A program made the position numbers and the translations under genes. The notes under the pieces are model-generated. The model ran no database searches. It saw only the letters and a program-made list of their open reading frames with translations, and was not told the origin of the DNA. A DNA stretch of 46,811 nucleotides from Bryobacterales bacterium (lineage in GTDB: Bacteria; Acidobacteriota; Terriglobia; Bryobacterales; Bryobacteraceae), in NCBI GenBank assembly GCA_947446025.1, contig CANFEY010000038.1:1-46811 (forward strand). The letters are read 5' to 3'. Positions 1 to 8,058 of the stretch are shown here, piece after piece; the stretch's first letter is position 1, and each line of letters opens with the position of its first letter.

Positions 1-1
1 A

Positions 2-109
2 CGGTGCGGCCAAGGTTCATCCCTCATGGTGTCAGCCTCGTGTTTCGTCTTCTGGTATTTCAAATCGCGGCAACTCAAAAGAGGCCTCAACCGCCTACTC
101 TTCAGTTAG
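2..109 (+). other. possible transmembrane/juxtamembrane end of the kinase in another frame
   Basis: The second forward frame is open from the window edge to a TAG at 107-109. It encodes a hydrophobic stretch followed by basic residues (FVFWYFKSRQLKRGLNR), resembling the membrane-to-cytoplasm junction that precedes the H-box in sensor kinases. If real, it is the upstream part of the same kinase gene, now out of frame with the ATPase-coding part. The stretch is short, so this is suggestive only. Confidence 0.3.
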
Positions 110-648
110 TTGCCGTCGGCGTGTCGCGCGTTAGCCGGACACTACTGTCCCTACACAATGAGCTCGAGACCGCCATACGCACAGTCCGCAACATCGCCGC
201 CGAACTGCGGCCCGGCGTACTCGATAGTCTGGGTCCCTCCGCGGCCTTGGAATGGCTGGCGCGCGACTTCGAAGACAAGTTCGGCATCCCTTGCGAAACC
301 AGCATCCAGACCTTTCCCTCCGATGACAACATCGCCACCACCCTGTTCCGTGTGGCACAAGAGGCTCTCACGAACGCCGCCAAGCACGCCTCTGCATCCA
401 GGGTTTGGCTAAGGTGCTACCAACACTCCGGGTCCATCTACCTCGAAATTGAGGACACCGGCGTAGGAATTGCGGAAACAGACTTGCGAAAGGGCGGTCG
501 CTTTGGCCTAATCGGCATGAGGGAACGGGCCGCATTGGCGGGCGGGTCCCTGACAATGACGCGGGGCGAGACCGGCGGCACGCAACTTCGGATGCAACTC
601 CCCGTCGCAGGAAAGGAATCAACGCATGCGATTTCTCATCGTGGATGA
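4..648 (+). CDS. NarL-family sensor histidine kinase, C-terminal part without H-box
   Basis: The C-terminal half is a clear HATPase_c domain of the NarL/DegS type: N-box ALTNAAKHA, G1 box DTGVGI, and a GLIGMRERAALAGG block. It is preceded by the end of the dimerisation helices (AIRTVRNIAAELRPGVLDSLG), which is typical of HisKA_3 kinases. The phospho-accepting H-box (usually RELHD or similar), expected about 40 residues before that motif, is not visible in any forward frame. The first ~35 residues read as non-homologous sequence from a GTG start at position 4. The 3' end overlaps the response regulator gene by 23 bp, so the two form one operon. Autophosphorylation is doubtful without the His; the gene is probably truncated or internally deleted, though the left window edge hides the upstream part. 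Confidence 0.75.
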   Translation: MRPRFIPHGVSLVFRLLVFQIAATQKRPQPPTLQLVAVGVSRVSRTLLSLHNELETAIRTVRNIAAELRPGVLDSLGPSAALEWLARDFEDKFGIPCETSIQTFPSDDNIATTLFRVAQEALTNAAKHASASRVWLRCYQHSGSIYLEIEDTGVGIAETDLRKGGRFGLIGMRERAALAGGSLTMTRGETGGTQLRMQLPVAGKESTHAISHRG

Positions 649-1255
649 CCACGCCATGATCCGCGAAGGACTCAAGCGGACACTCGATGTCGAATTTCCC
701 GGATCCCACATCCTGGCCGCATCCTCCGCCGCCGAAGCCCTCGCTGCCCTTGACGCCGAGGGTGGCCAAGTGGTCATCCTCGACCTCAGCCTCACCGGCC
801 GCGACGGCCTCGAACTGCTGCGCGAAATCAAGGACCGTAGTCCCCACTCCCGCGTCCTCATCCACACCATGCACACCGAGGAGCAATTCGGAGTCCGCGC
901 CCTGCGCGCCGGGGCCGACGGCTATGTCACCAAAGACCGCCCCGTCGAGGACCTGCTCACCGCCGTGCGCCGCCTGCACGCTGGCAAGCGCTACATCAGC
1001 AACAACCTTGCCGAACGCTTGGCCGACGTAGTCACCAGAGGCGGTGACATCACCCCCATGCCCGACGCCCTCTCAGACCGCGAACACCAAATCCTGCGGA
1101 TGATCGTCTCAGGAAAAAGTCCTACCGAAATCGCCAACGACCTTCACCTGAGCATCAAGACCATCAGTACCTATCGCGCTCGCATGCTGGAGAAGCTCGA
1201 CCTTCACAGCACAGCCGACTTAATCCGGTTCGGCCTGGAACATAATCTAGCCTAG
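626..1255 (+). CDS. NarL/FixJ-family response regulator
   Basis: This 209-residue protein has a receiver domain (about 1-118) and a LuxR-type helix-turn-helix (about 145-205). The acidic pair is D7/D8, the phospho-acceptor is D53 (in VVILDLSL), and the switch residues are T81 and K103, so the receiver looks intact. The output domain carries LSDREHQILRMI and the recognition-helix pattern SIKTISTYRARMLEKL. The start ATG lies inside the 3' end of the upstream kinase gene with a purine-rich AGGAA before it, indicating translational coupling. It should be a DNA-binding transcription regulator acting with that kinase; targets cannot be told from the sequence. Confidence 0.93.
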   Translation: MRFLIVDDHAMIREGLKRTLDVEFPGSHILAASSAAEALAALDAEGGQVVILDLSLTGRDGLELLREIKDRSPHSRVLIHTMHTEEQFGVRALRAGADGYVTKDRPVEDLLTAVRRLHAGKRYISNNLAERLADVVTRGGDITPMPDALSDREHQILRMIVSGKSPTEIANDLHLSIKTISTYRARMLEKLDLHSTADLIRFGLEHNLA

Positions 1256-1272
1256 AAAAACTCCGAAACTCC

Positions 1273-1290
1273 GGTAGGGAGATTCCTACC
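1273..1290. terminator. small hairpin between convergent genes
   Basis: The inverted arms GGTAGG (1273-1278) and CCTACC (1285-1290) lie between the response regulator stop and the last codons of the convergent SDR gene. The stem is only 6 bp and no strong T-tract follows, so it is at best a weak bidirectional terminator. Confidence 0.3.
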
Positions 1291-2038
1291 TAGCCAGCAG
1301 GCCGCCATCAATCGCCATTGCCTGCCCAGTAATAAACGACGCCTTGGCGGAACACAGGAACAGCACCGTCTGAGCTACTTCTTCGGCTTCCCCGAACCGT
1401 CCAATCGGATGCGCCGCCAGCAGCGCAGCCGCCCGCTCCGGCGGAAAGGCATCCGCCATCTCGGTCCGGATCACCGCCGGACAGACCGCGTTCACCCGGA
1501 TTCCCTTGGTAGCAAACTCCAGCGCCGCCGCCTTCGTCGCCCCGATGACGCCGTGCTTCGACGCATAGTAGGCGATGCCGCCCGGCCCGCCGATCTGCCC
1601 CGCGACCGAAGACATGTTGACGATGGCTCCGCCCCCGCCCGCCAGCAGCGCGGGAAGCTCGTACTTCAATGAGAGAAACACGCCCGTCAAGTTCGTCCCG
1701 ATCACCGTATCCCAGGTCTCCAGCCCGTAAGCCGGCGTCGGGACAAACGGCGTGCCGATGATCCCGGCGTTATTGAACGCGCAATCCAGGCGGCCCCAAC
1801 GGTCCACGGTGGACTGAACCATCCGCTCCACCTGCGCCGGTTGCGTGATGTCGGTCTGGACGAAAAACGCCTCCCCGCCCTGCCCGACGATCTGTTTAAC
1901 CACTTCCTCTGACTCCCCCGGACGCCGCGCGGCAATCGCCACACGAGCCCCTTCCGCGGCAAACGCCAGCGCGGTGGCACGCCCGATGCCGGAACTGCCT
2001 CCCGTCACCAGCACGACTTTTCCTTCAAAGGTTTTCAT
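1286..2038 (-). CDS. short-chain dehydrogenase/reductase (SDR)
   Basis: This 250-residue protein has the complete classical SDR signature: NAD(P)-binding TGGSSGIG at 12-19, NNAG at 89-92, catalytic Asn115, Ser at 143/144, and Y157-x3-K161. The C-terminal end GQAMAIDGG is typical of the FabG-like/BKR branch. Arg residues shortly after the second beta strand (AARRP) hint at NADP preference, which is inference. It should oxidise or reduce a secondary alcohol/ketone in the cytoplasm; the substrate is unknown. It stands alone, divergent from the SLATT-like gene and convergent with the response regulator. Confidence 0.92.
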   Translation of the reverse strand: MKTFEGKVVLVTGGSSGIGRATALAFAAEGARVAIAARRPGESEEVVKQIVGQGGEAFFVQTDITQPAQVERMVQSTVDRWGRLDCAFNNAGIIGTPFVPTPAYGLETWDTVIGTNLTGVFLSLKYELPALLAGGGGAIVNMSSVAGQIGGPGGIAYYASKHGVIGATKAAALEFATKGIRVNAVCPAVIRTEMADAFPPERAAALLAAHPIGRFGEAEEVAQTVLFLCSAKASFITGQAMAIDGGLLAR

Positions 2039-2097
2039 ACGAATTAGTGTAGTGGAAATGAAGTGAATCAGATGTGGATTTGTTGTGAAACCTGTGC

Positions 2098-2126
2098 TTG
2101 ACCCACGGCGCGAAAGCCGCCATGAT
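2098..2126 (+). promoter_or_regulatory. candidate sigma-70 promoter with near-leaderless start
   Basis: TTGACC (2098-2103) and CATGAT (2121-2126) are separated by 17 bp and match the sigma-70 boxes at 5/6 and 4/6 positions. The predicted transcription start would fall about 2 nt before the ATG at 2135, so the mRNA of the SLATT-like gene could be almost leaderless. No other strong ribosome-binding site fits; GGAG at 2127-2130 is only 4 nt from the ATG. Confidence 0.4.
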
Positions 2127-2134
2127 GGAGTCGT

Positions 2135-2665
2135 ATGGAGCAGGTTGTGGAAGCATCTACCGGAGAGCGGCGCACTGAGGTCATGATGCGGCTGTTCACC
2201 GACTATCAGGTGGAACGCTTCAACGAACTCTACTATCAGAAACGCGCGTCGCAGGTGCGCAAGCAGGCTATGTGGGCCAAAGTTGCGTCTGCACTAGCAG
2301 CCAGTGCGGCTCTAACCAGCATGCTTGCAGGTAGCCCGCTCGGAACCACCATCTTGCAGCTACTGACCGCGATAGCAGCGGTCTCAGCCGCAATTGGGCC
2401 CCTGCTCGGTTGGGACAGCAAGGTGTCGCAGTTGGAACGGGCGATGTTAGGCCACGCAATTGCGAAAGATCGTCTTCGCAATCTACTTCGAGACTTGAAA
2501 CTTTCCGAACTTACCGAAGCACATCAAGCCCGCGAGGCTGAAATTGTCGCGCTACGCGATGCATTAACCGCCTTTGATGAGCCGCCCAACCAGTCCGTCC
2601 GTGAAAAATGTTGGCAACAGGTAGAAAAGGACCTCCCGTCTGACCAGGCATGGTCGCTCATATGA
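2135..2665 (+). CDS. SLATT-like two-transmembrane protein
   Basis: This 176-residue protein has a charged N-terminal helix rich in Tyr, Arg and Lys (FNELYYQKRASQVRKQ). Two hydrophobic helices follow at about 47-65 and 72-91 with a very short turn, then a long charged helical tail (about 93-155). This architecture matches the SLATT superfamily of 2TM pore-forming effectors that accompany nucleotide-signalling (SMODS/CD-NTase), SLOG or other conflict-system sensors. No sensor or nucleotidyltransferase gene is adjacent. The gene overlaps the next small ORF by ATGA. Assignment is by architecture; a plain membrane protein remains possible. Confidence 0.55.
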   Translation: MEQVVEASTGERRTEVMMRLFTDYQVERFNELYYQKRASQVRKQAMWAKVASALAASAALTSMLAGSPLGTTILQLLTAIAAVSAAIGPLLGWDSKVSQLERAMLGHAIAKDRLRNLLRDLKLSELTEAHQAREAEIVALRDALTAFDEPPNQSVREKCWQQVEKDLPSDQAWSLI

Positions 2666-2760
2666 GCGCACAACCTGTGCCTTATCCCACTCGAGGTGGG
2701 CAGCAACCGCCGTCGCCACCTCATCGACCTCCGCCCCCGCCTCCACCGCCGAAGCGGTAG
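2662..2760 (+). CDS. 32-residue proline-rich mini-protein
   Basis: The start ATG overlaps the TGA of the SLATT-like gene in an ATGA arrangement, and the ORF runs 32 codons to a TAG at 2758-2760. The peptide begins MSAQPVPYPTRGGQQPP and ends with eight consecutive prolines followed by Lys-Arg. Both the 4-bp overlap and the low-complexity composition suggest a translated, coupled product rather than chance, but no homologue is known to me. Consecutive prolines would make ribosomes depend on EF-P, so the ORF might act by stalling as well as through its product. No function is assigned. Confidence 0.45.
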   Translation: MSAQPVPYPTRGGQQPPSPPHRPPPPPPPPKR

Positions 2761-2767
2761 CGTCCTC

Positions 2768-4099
2768 ATGACCCAGCGCCCTCCCGGACCAACAGGCTGG
2801 CCGCTCTTCGGCGTCATGCCCGCCCTGCGCAACGATGCGCCCGCATTCCTGCAACGCATGGCCCGCCAGTACGGCGACGTGGTCTACCTCCCCACCGCCG
2901 GTCAGCAAGTCTACTTCTTCTCCCATCCCGACGCGGTGCGGGACGTCCTGGTCACCCAGCAACACAAGTTCAAGAAGAGCCGCATGCTGGAACGGGCGCG
3001 AGTCCTGCTCGGCGACGGACTGCTCACCAGCGAAGGCGCGCTGCATCTCCGCCAGCGGCGCCTGGTCCAGCCCGCTTTCCATCGCGACCGGCTGGCGGGT
3101 TACGCCGCCACCATGGTTCAACGCGCGCAAGCCGCCTGCGAGCGTTGGCAACCCGGCCAGACCATCGACATGTCTCAGGAAATGATGCACCTGACCATGG
3201 ACCTCGTCTCCCGCACACTCTTCAGCGCGGAGGTCGAAGCCGAAGCCGACGAAATCGCGGACGCCTTGAACGGCGTGTTCGGCTTGTTCGACATGATCCT
3301 GCTGCCCTTCTCCGAGTATCTGGAGAAGTTACCCCTGCCCGCAATGCGCCGCTTCCACGCGGCCCGGGCACGCCTCGACGCCACCATCTACCGCCTCATC
3401 GCCGAACACCGCGCCCGCGGCGTGGACCAGGGCGACCTGCTCAGCATGCTGCTGCTAGCCCAAGACGAAGACACCACCGGAATGTCCGATACGCAGGTCC
3501 GCGATGAGGTGCTCACGCTCTTCCTGGCGGGCCACGAAACCACCGCCAACGCACTCACCTGGGCCTGGTATCTCTTGTCGCAAAACCCCCAGGCCGCCGC
3601 CCGCATGCACGCCGAAGTGGACCAGGCCGGTGCGCTGTCCATGGACTCACTCCCCGCCCTGCCCTACACTGGAGCCGTATTCTCCGAAGCACTGCGCCTG
3701 TTCCCGCCCGCCTGGGCCATCGGACGCCGCGCCCTGGAGGACGTCGAAATCTCCGGCTGCGCCGTCCCCAAGGGCTGCGTGGTGCTCCTGAGCCCCTACG
3801 TCACCCACCGCGATCCCCGCTGGTTCGCCGAAGCAGAATCCTTCCAGCCGGAGCGCTGGCTCACACCCGACGACTCCCGTCCCAAGTCCGCCTACTTCCC
3901 CTTCGGCGGCGGAGCCCGCGTCTGCATCGGCGAACGCTTCGCCGGGGCCGAAGGCGTGTTGCTGCTCGCCACCATTGCCCGCCGCTGGAGTTTTGCTCTG
4001 CTCCCAGGCCATCCGGTGGAGCGCAAGGCCCAAATCACCTTGCGCCCCAAGTTCGGGATGAAGATGACCATAAGTGCAAGAAAAAAATACGTCTACTGA
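2768..4099 (+). CDS. cytochrome P450
   Basis: This 443-residue soluble bacterial P450 shows the I-helix motif AGHETT (254-259), the K-helix ExxR motif EALR (307-310), the PERW segment (361-364), and the haem loop FPFGGGARVCIGE with the thiolate ligand Cys386. The ATG at 2768 was chosen because MTQRPPGPTGWPLFG is a normal P450 N-terminal proline-rich region; the in-frame upstream extension overlaps the mini-ORF and is basic and non-homologous. It should be a monooxygenase using external electron donors; no ferredoxin or reductase gene is adjacent, so partners must be elsewhere. Overall it resembles the CYP102/CYP4-like soluble group, with unknown substrate. Confidence 0.95.
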   Translation: MTQRPPGPTGWPLFGVMPALRNDAPAFLQRMARQYGDVVYLPTAGQQVYFFSHPDAVRDVLVTQQHKFKKSRMLERARVLLGDGLLTSEGALHLRQRRLVQPAFHRDRLAGYAATMVQRAQAACERWQPGQTIDMSQEMMHLTMDLVSRTLFSAEVEAEADEIADALNGVFGLFDMILLPFSEYLEKLPLPAMRRFHAARARLDATIYRLIAEHRARGVDQGDLLSMLLLAQDEDTTGMSDTQVRDEVLTLFLAGHETTANALTWAWYLLSQNPQAAARMHAEVDQAGALSMDSLPALPYTGAVFSEALRLFPPAWAIGRRALEDVEISGCAVPKGCVVLLSPYVTHRDPRWFAEAESFQPERWLTPDDSRPKSAYFPFGGGARVCIGERFAGAEGVLLLATIARRWSFALLPGHPVERKAQITLRPKFGMKMTISARKKYVY

Positions 4100-4108
4100 C
4101 CGGTCAGT
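4095..4108. promoter_or_regulatory. 14-bp perfect palindrome at P450 3' end
   Basis: ACTGACCGGTCAGT is a perfect palindrome that includes the P450 stop codon and lies upstream of the TonB receptor gene. Its core TGACCGGTCA recurs at the rpoB promoter (25838-25851). Size and symmetry fit a small dimeric repressor site such as a TetR-type operator; it could also be the stem of a weak terminator. Confidence 0.35.
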
Positions 4109-4158
4109 GACCGCTCAAGACCAGCCAGATTGCCGCGATCCCTGGGGAACGTGTTAAT

Positions 4159-6459
4159 CTGACCAGCGGGAGATTCGCATTCGCTGCGTTGCTGGCTGGC
4201 GCACTCCTCGGCCAGGCGCAACCGGCGTCGGTAACCGTATCAGGCCAGGTGCTGGACCCACAGGGTATGTTTGTCGCCGGTGCCACGGTCCAAACCGCGG
4301 ACGGACTCGGGCGGAAAAAGAGCGAAACCAAGACCGACGCGCAAGGCAACTTTGCGCTCGACGTACCTACGGAGGGCGTCTTCTCATTGGTTGCCCGAGC
4401 CGACGGATTCGACAGCGCTGCCACCCCCCTCAAGCAATATAAAGAGAATACAACCGGCATTGAACTGACCTTCGGCAAGCTCGCCAACGCCAGCGAAGTT
4501 CTCACCGTAACCGAACACATCGTCGAACCCGGAGTCGACCAGCGCGATGCGGGAATCTTCACCAAGACCCTCTTCACCCGGGACGACCAGATCTTCCAAA
4601 CCCTGGGTGCCGGTCTAAGCCTTGGGCAGCACGCGGGCGGCGGGAAATCCCTGGAAGTGCGCCGCTTCGGCTTCAATTTGGACCACGGCGGCACCGGCGG
4701 CGGACTGCGTGTAGTGATGGACGGTATCCTCCAGAACTCCATCTCCGGCGGCCACGCCCACGGCTACCTGGGATCCATCAAAGGTCTGAGTCCAGAGATC
4801 GTGGAGAATGTCGACCTGATAAACGGCCCCTTCAACGCACAGTACGGCGATTTCAGCGGCCTCGGCGTCGTCAAAATCGACACCCGAACGGAAATGCCGC
4901 AGGTGCTCACCGGGCGCGTCCAGTTCGGCCAGTTCAACACACGCCGCGCCTTCGGATCGTACAGCCCCACCTGGAATCAGACGCGCGGACAGATCAGCCT
5001 GGAATCTTCCTACACCGACGGACCGTACAAGCGGAAACTGCAATACCTCCGCAACAACCTCACCGGCGCGCTTTCCCGCAACCTCTCACCCACCCAGGTG
5101 CTGACCTTCCGCATCTACGGCGCAACCAACAACTCCTATGCCGCCGGACAACTCCCGGTAGACCAGATCGAAACCGGCAAGCTAGAACGGTTCGGCAACG
5201 TCGACCCGAATGACGGCAACGCCTCCACATCCGGCACTTTCGCCACCTACTACTCCAAGAGCTTTGCCGACGGCAGCAAGCTCCAGGTGGACGGCATGGT
5301 CAACCGTCTGCTGTTCGATCTCTTCAGCAACTTCACGTTCTTTCTGGACAACCCCGTGACCGGCGACGGTTTCATCCAGCACGATTCCCGTTTGCAGGAA
5401 GCCGTAAACGTGCTGTATCAGAAACCCCACAGCTGGGGCACGAACTTCGGGACGCTGTTCACCGGCATCAATGTTCTCTCCAACCAAATCAACTTGAAGC
5501 TCAGCGGACGCTTGCAGCGCGTGCCGACCGACCTGCGCACCTGGGCCCAGACCGACATCACCAACACCGGCTTCTTCGGCCAGGAGAACCTAGTTCTGGC
5601 CAACGGAAAACTGCGCCTGGATCTGGGCCTGCGCTACGACACCTTCCACTACGGCATCCAGGACCGCATCCTCGCCGAGGACCCGCGCATCGTGAGAACT
5701 TCAGGCGCGTGGCAACCCAAACTGGGCATCGCCTATACCCCGGTGTTGGGAGTTCCTCTGACCCTGCACGCCAACTACGGCCGCGCCGTAACCAGTACCA
5801 ACGCCCGCGCGCTCATCGAAACTCCCGGCAGCGCCCTCACCGCCCAGACCGACTTCTACATGGTGGGCACCTCGCACAACTGGACCAAGTTCTCCTTCGC
5901 GACCAACGGATTTTGGATTGACCGAAACCTCGAAACCATCTACGCCGCCGATAACGGGACCACGGAGTTCACCTCGGCCAGCCGCAGCTACGGCTTCGAA
6001 GCCAAATCCTCTTACCAGATCAACCCATGGCTCTCCTGGAACGGCAGCGTATCGAAGGTGTTCAACTCCTTCTACCGCGTCACGCCCCGCGAGTACATTG
6101 ACCGGGCCCCACACTTCACCGTCTACTCCGCGTTCACCGCCTCCGATTGGAAGGGCTGGAGCGGCTCCATCCGCATGCGCGCCATCAATCACTACCGCCT
6201 GAACGGCGAAGGCAACGGCGGCGCACAAGTCCCCGGGCACACCGTGTGGGACTTCAGCATGGCCCGCAAGCTCACCAACTGGATCGACCTAAACTTCTCC
6301 GCCGACAACGTGTTCGACAAGAGCTACTACGAAACATTTGAGATGTATACGTCGCAGCTCAAAGGCCAAGCCGCACTGGAGCGGGTCCACGGCACCCCCG
6401 GCTACGGCCGCACCATCATCGCAGGCGTCACCATCAAGCTATTCCCCAAGGCCCGCTAG
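4159..6459 (+). CDS. TonB-dependent outer-membrane receptor
   Basis: The protein is about 766 residues. It has a signal-peptide-like start (SGRFAFAALLAGALLGQAQ), a carboxypeptidase-regulatory-like domain (about 30-115; SGQVLDPQGMFVAGATVQTADG), a plug domain (about 125-240; INGPFNAQYGDFSGLGVVKI) and a 22-strand-type beta barrel. The end NVFDKSYYETFE...YGRTIIAGVTIKLF is typical of the C-terminal strands. The start is uncertain: no ATG/GTG is in frame near the signal peptide, TTG 4189 leaves no basic residue before the hydrophobic core, and CTG 4159 lies 9 nt after GGGGAA and keeps the Arg. It is shorter than the three Oar-like receptors downstream and probably imports a siderophore or other small ligand. 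Confidence 0.9.
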   Translation: MTSGRFAFAALLAGALLGQAQPASVTVSGQVLDPQGMFVAGATVQTADGLGRKKSETKTDAQGNFALDVPTEGVFSLVARADGFDSAATPLKQYKENTTGIELTFGKLANASEVLTVTEHIVEPGVDQRDAGIFTKTLFTRDDQIFQTLGAGLSLGQHAGGGKSLEVRRFGFNLDHGGTGGGLRVVMDGILQNSISGGHAHGYLGSIKGLSPEIVENVDLINGPFNAQYGDFSGLGVVKIDTRTEMPQVLTGRVQFGQFNTRRAFGSYSPTWNQTRGQISLESSYTDGPYKRKLQYLRNNLTGALSRNLSPTQVLTFRIYGATNNSYAAGQLPVDQIETGKLERFGNVDPNDGNASTSGTFATYYSKSFADGSKLQVDGMVNRLLFDLFSNFTFFLDNPVTGDGFIQHDSRLQEAVNVLYQKPHSWGTNFGTLFTGINVLSNQINLKLSGRLQRVPTDLRTWAQTDITNTGFFGQENLVLANGKLRLDLGLRYDTFHYGIQDRILAEDPRIVRTSGAWQPKLGIAYTPVLGVPLTLHANYGRAVTSTNARALIETPGSALTAQTDFYMVGTSHNWTKFSFATNGFWIDRNLETIYAADNGTTEFTSASRSYGFEAKSSYQINPWLSWNGSVSKVFNSFYRVTPREYIDRAPHFTVYSAFTASDWKGWSGSIRMRAINHYRLNGEGNGGAQVPGHTVWDFSMARKLTNWIDLNFSADNVFDKSYYETFEMYTSQLKGQAALERVHGTPGYGRTIIAGVTIKLFPKAR

Positions 6460-6501
6460 CGTGTAGCGCTCCCCTCCGTGCGAAGATGGATTGGGTTCGA
6501 T

Positions 6502-7650
6502 ATGCAAAGATTGCTCGCCACCGCGTGCTTGTGCAGTGCCGCCGCCCTGGCGCAGGTCCCCCGTCAGACGCCCCTTCCCGGGCAGCAGCGAACCACGCCA
6601 CGACCTCAACCGGCACCCACTGCCACCCGGACCGCCGCGCTCGAAACCCGCATCACCGACGGCACCCTGCGGCGTCTCAACACCCGCGAACTCATCCTAC
6701 AGTCCGAAGATGATCGCATCATCTGGTACCGCATCGCCGACAACCTCGATCTATCCAGCGATAAGTTCCACCCCGGCGACCAACTGCGCGTTACCTCCAC
6801 CGAAGATGACGCTGGCAACTACACCGCCATGGAAGTCGAGTGGGAATCCGCCGCAACCGACGAGGACCGCACCCGCGCGCTGCTGACTTGGGACCTCCCC
6901 GAACAAAACGAAACCAGCGACCGCGTCCGCACAGGCCCACTCCCGGAGCGCCCTGACGATGCCGCCATCACCAACGCCCGTGAAGCCGCCGCGAACTTCG
7001 TCGAAACGCTCCCCAAGTTCGCCGCCAAGCAGAACACCACGCGTTACGTCCAGGAATCCGCCCGAGCACAGTGGCGCGCGCTCGACGTAGTCACTGCCGA
7101 CCTGGTCTACAAGAACGGAGCCGAGGACTACTCCAACATCAAGGTCAACAACAAAGCCACCAACAAACCCTTCAAGGAAATCGACGGCCTCCACAGCACC
7201 GGCGAATTCGGCAGCATCCTTGCCAACCTCTTCGACCCCGAATCCGGCACCGACTTCGCCCGCCCCAGCCAAGTGGACCTGCGCGGGCGCAAAGCCTGGA
7301 AGTACCGCTTCGAGGCTCCCCGCGAACGCTCCGATTTCCGCATCACCACGCCTTCCCAGCTCTACTACTCCGGCTACGGCGGAGCTGTGTGGGTCGACTT
7401 CGACACATCCCGCGTGCTGCGCCTGGAAATGCAGGCCCGCGCCCTGCCCAAGGCGTTCCCCTTCGATACGGTGGAACTGACCATCGACTACGAATTCATC
7501 CGCCTCGAGGGAGCCAAGCAGTTTCTCCTCCCCACTGAATCCGAAGCGCTGAACTGCATCCGAGGCACCAGCGTCTGCATGCGAAACTCGACATCCTTCC
7601 GCAACTACGTGAAGTTCGAAGCCGAATCCAGCATCATTTTTGACAAATGA
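6502..7650 (+). CDS. secreted hypothetical protein
   Basis: The ATG at 6502 gives MQRLLATACLCSAAALAQ, a good Sec signal peptide cleaved after AQ; the in-frame GTG 24 nt upstream would bury it. The mature protein (about 364 residues) has a Pro/Thr-rich linker, a small beta-rich segment (about 45-115; LNTRELILQSEDDRIIWYRI) resembling single-strand OB-like or DUF5666-like domains, and a C-terminal beta-rich region (about 220-380). That C-terminal style (VWVDFDTSRVLRLEMQARALP) is common in acidobacterial secreted proteins. The gene follows the receptor by 42 bp and overlaps the next gene by ATGA. Function unknown. Confidence 0.75.
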   Translation: MQRLLATACLCSAAALAQVPRQTPLPGQQRTTPRPQPAPTATRTAALETRITDGTLRRLNTRELILQSEDDRIIWYRIADNLDLSSDKFHPGDQLRVTSTEDDAGNYTAMEVEWESAATDEDRTRALLTWDLPEQNETSDRVRTGPLPERPDDAAITNAREAAANFVETLPKFAAKQNTTRYVQESARAQWRALDVVTADLVYKNGAEDYSNIKVNNKATNKPFKEIDGLHSTGEFGSILANLFDPESGTDFARPSQVDLRGRKAWKYRFEAPRERSDFRITTPSQLYYSGYGGAVWVDFDTSRVLRLEMQARALPKAFPFDTVELTIDYEFIRLEGAKQFLLPTESEALNCIRGTSVCMRNSTSFRNYVKFEAESSIIFDK

Positions 7651-7991
7651 TCACGACGTTTGAAGACGCGCAGCTCCTGTTCGCCCGCTGGAAAGAAGAC
7701 GTCACACCGCTGCGCATCAAGCTGTGGAGCCCGTCCCTGGTCTTCGAAGCCACCGGCTTCGTCGGCGAATTCACCCACGCCGCGCTCCAGTTGAACGGCC
7801 CCGATTGGCAGATGACCGTCCCTATCGAGGCCTCCAAGTTCACCTTCTCAGATCCCCGCGAAATTCCCATTGCCTCCATCCGCAACATCGAGACCGCCCG
7901 CTATGAATTCGGCTTGGCGATCGAATTGCCGTCAGGCGACCGCTTGGTGCTGATGGAAATTAAGTCCGGCGGCGGCGACGAAGAAGAATAG
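7647..7991 (+). CDS. hypothetical protein, coupled to upstream gene
   Basis: This 114-residue protein has no signal peptide and is probably a small all-beta/alpha cytoplasmic protein, with an acidic C-terminal tail (GGGDEEE). Its ATG overlaps the preceding stop as ATGA, implying translational coupling with the secreted protein before it. I recognise no family. Confidence 0.7.
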   Translation: MITTFEDAQLLFARWKEDVTPLRIKLWSPSLVFEATGFVGEFTHAALQLNGPDWQMTVPIEASKFTFSDPREIPIASIRNIETARYEFGLAIELPSGDRLVLMEIKSGGGDEEE

Positions 7992-8058
7992 TCCGCCGGA
8001 CTTGCTCACCAAATACCCCGGCCTGCGTCTGATTCTTTCAAAAGGGGGGCCCGGCCTC

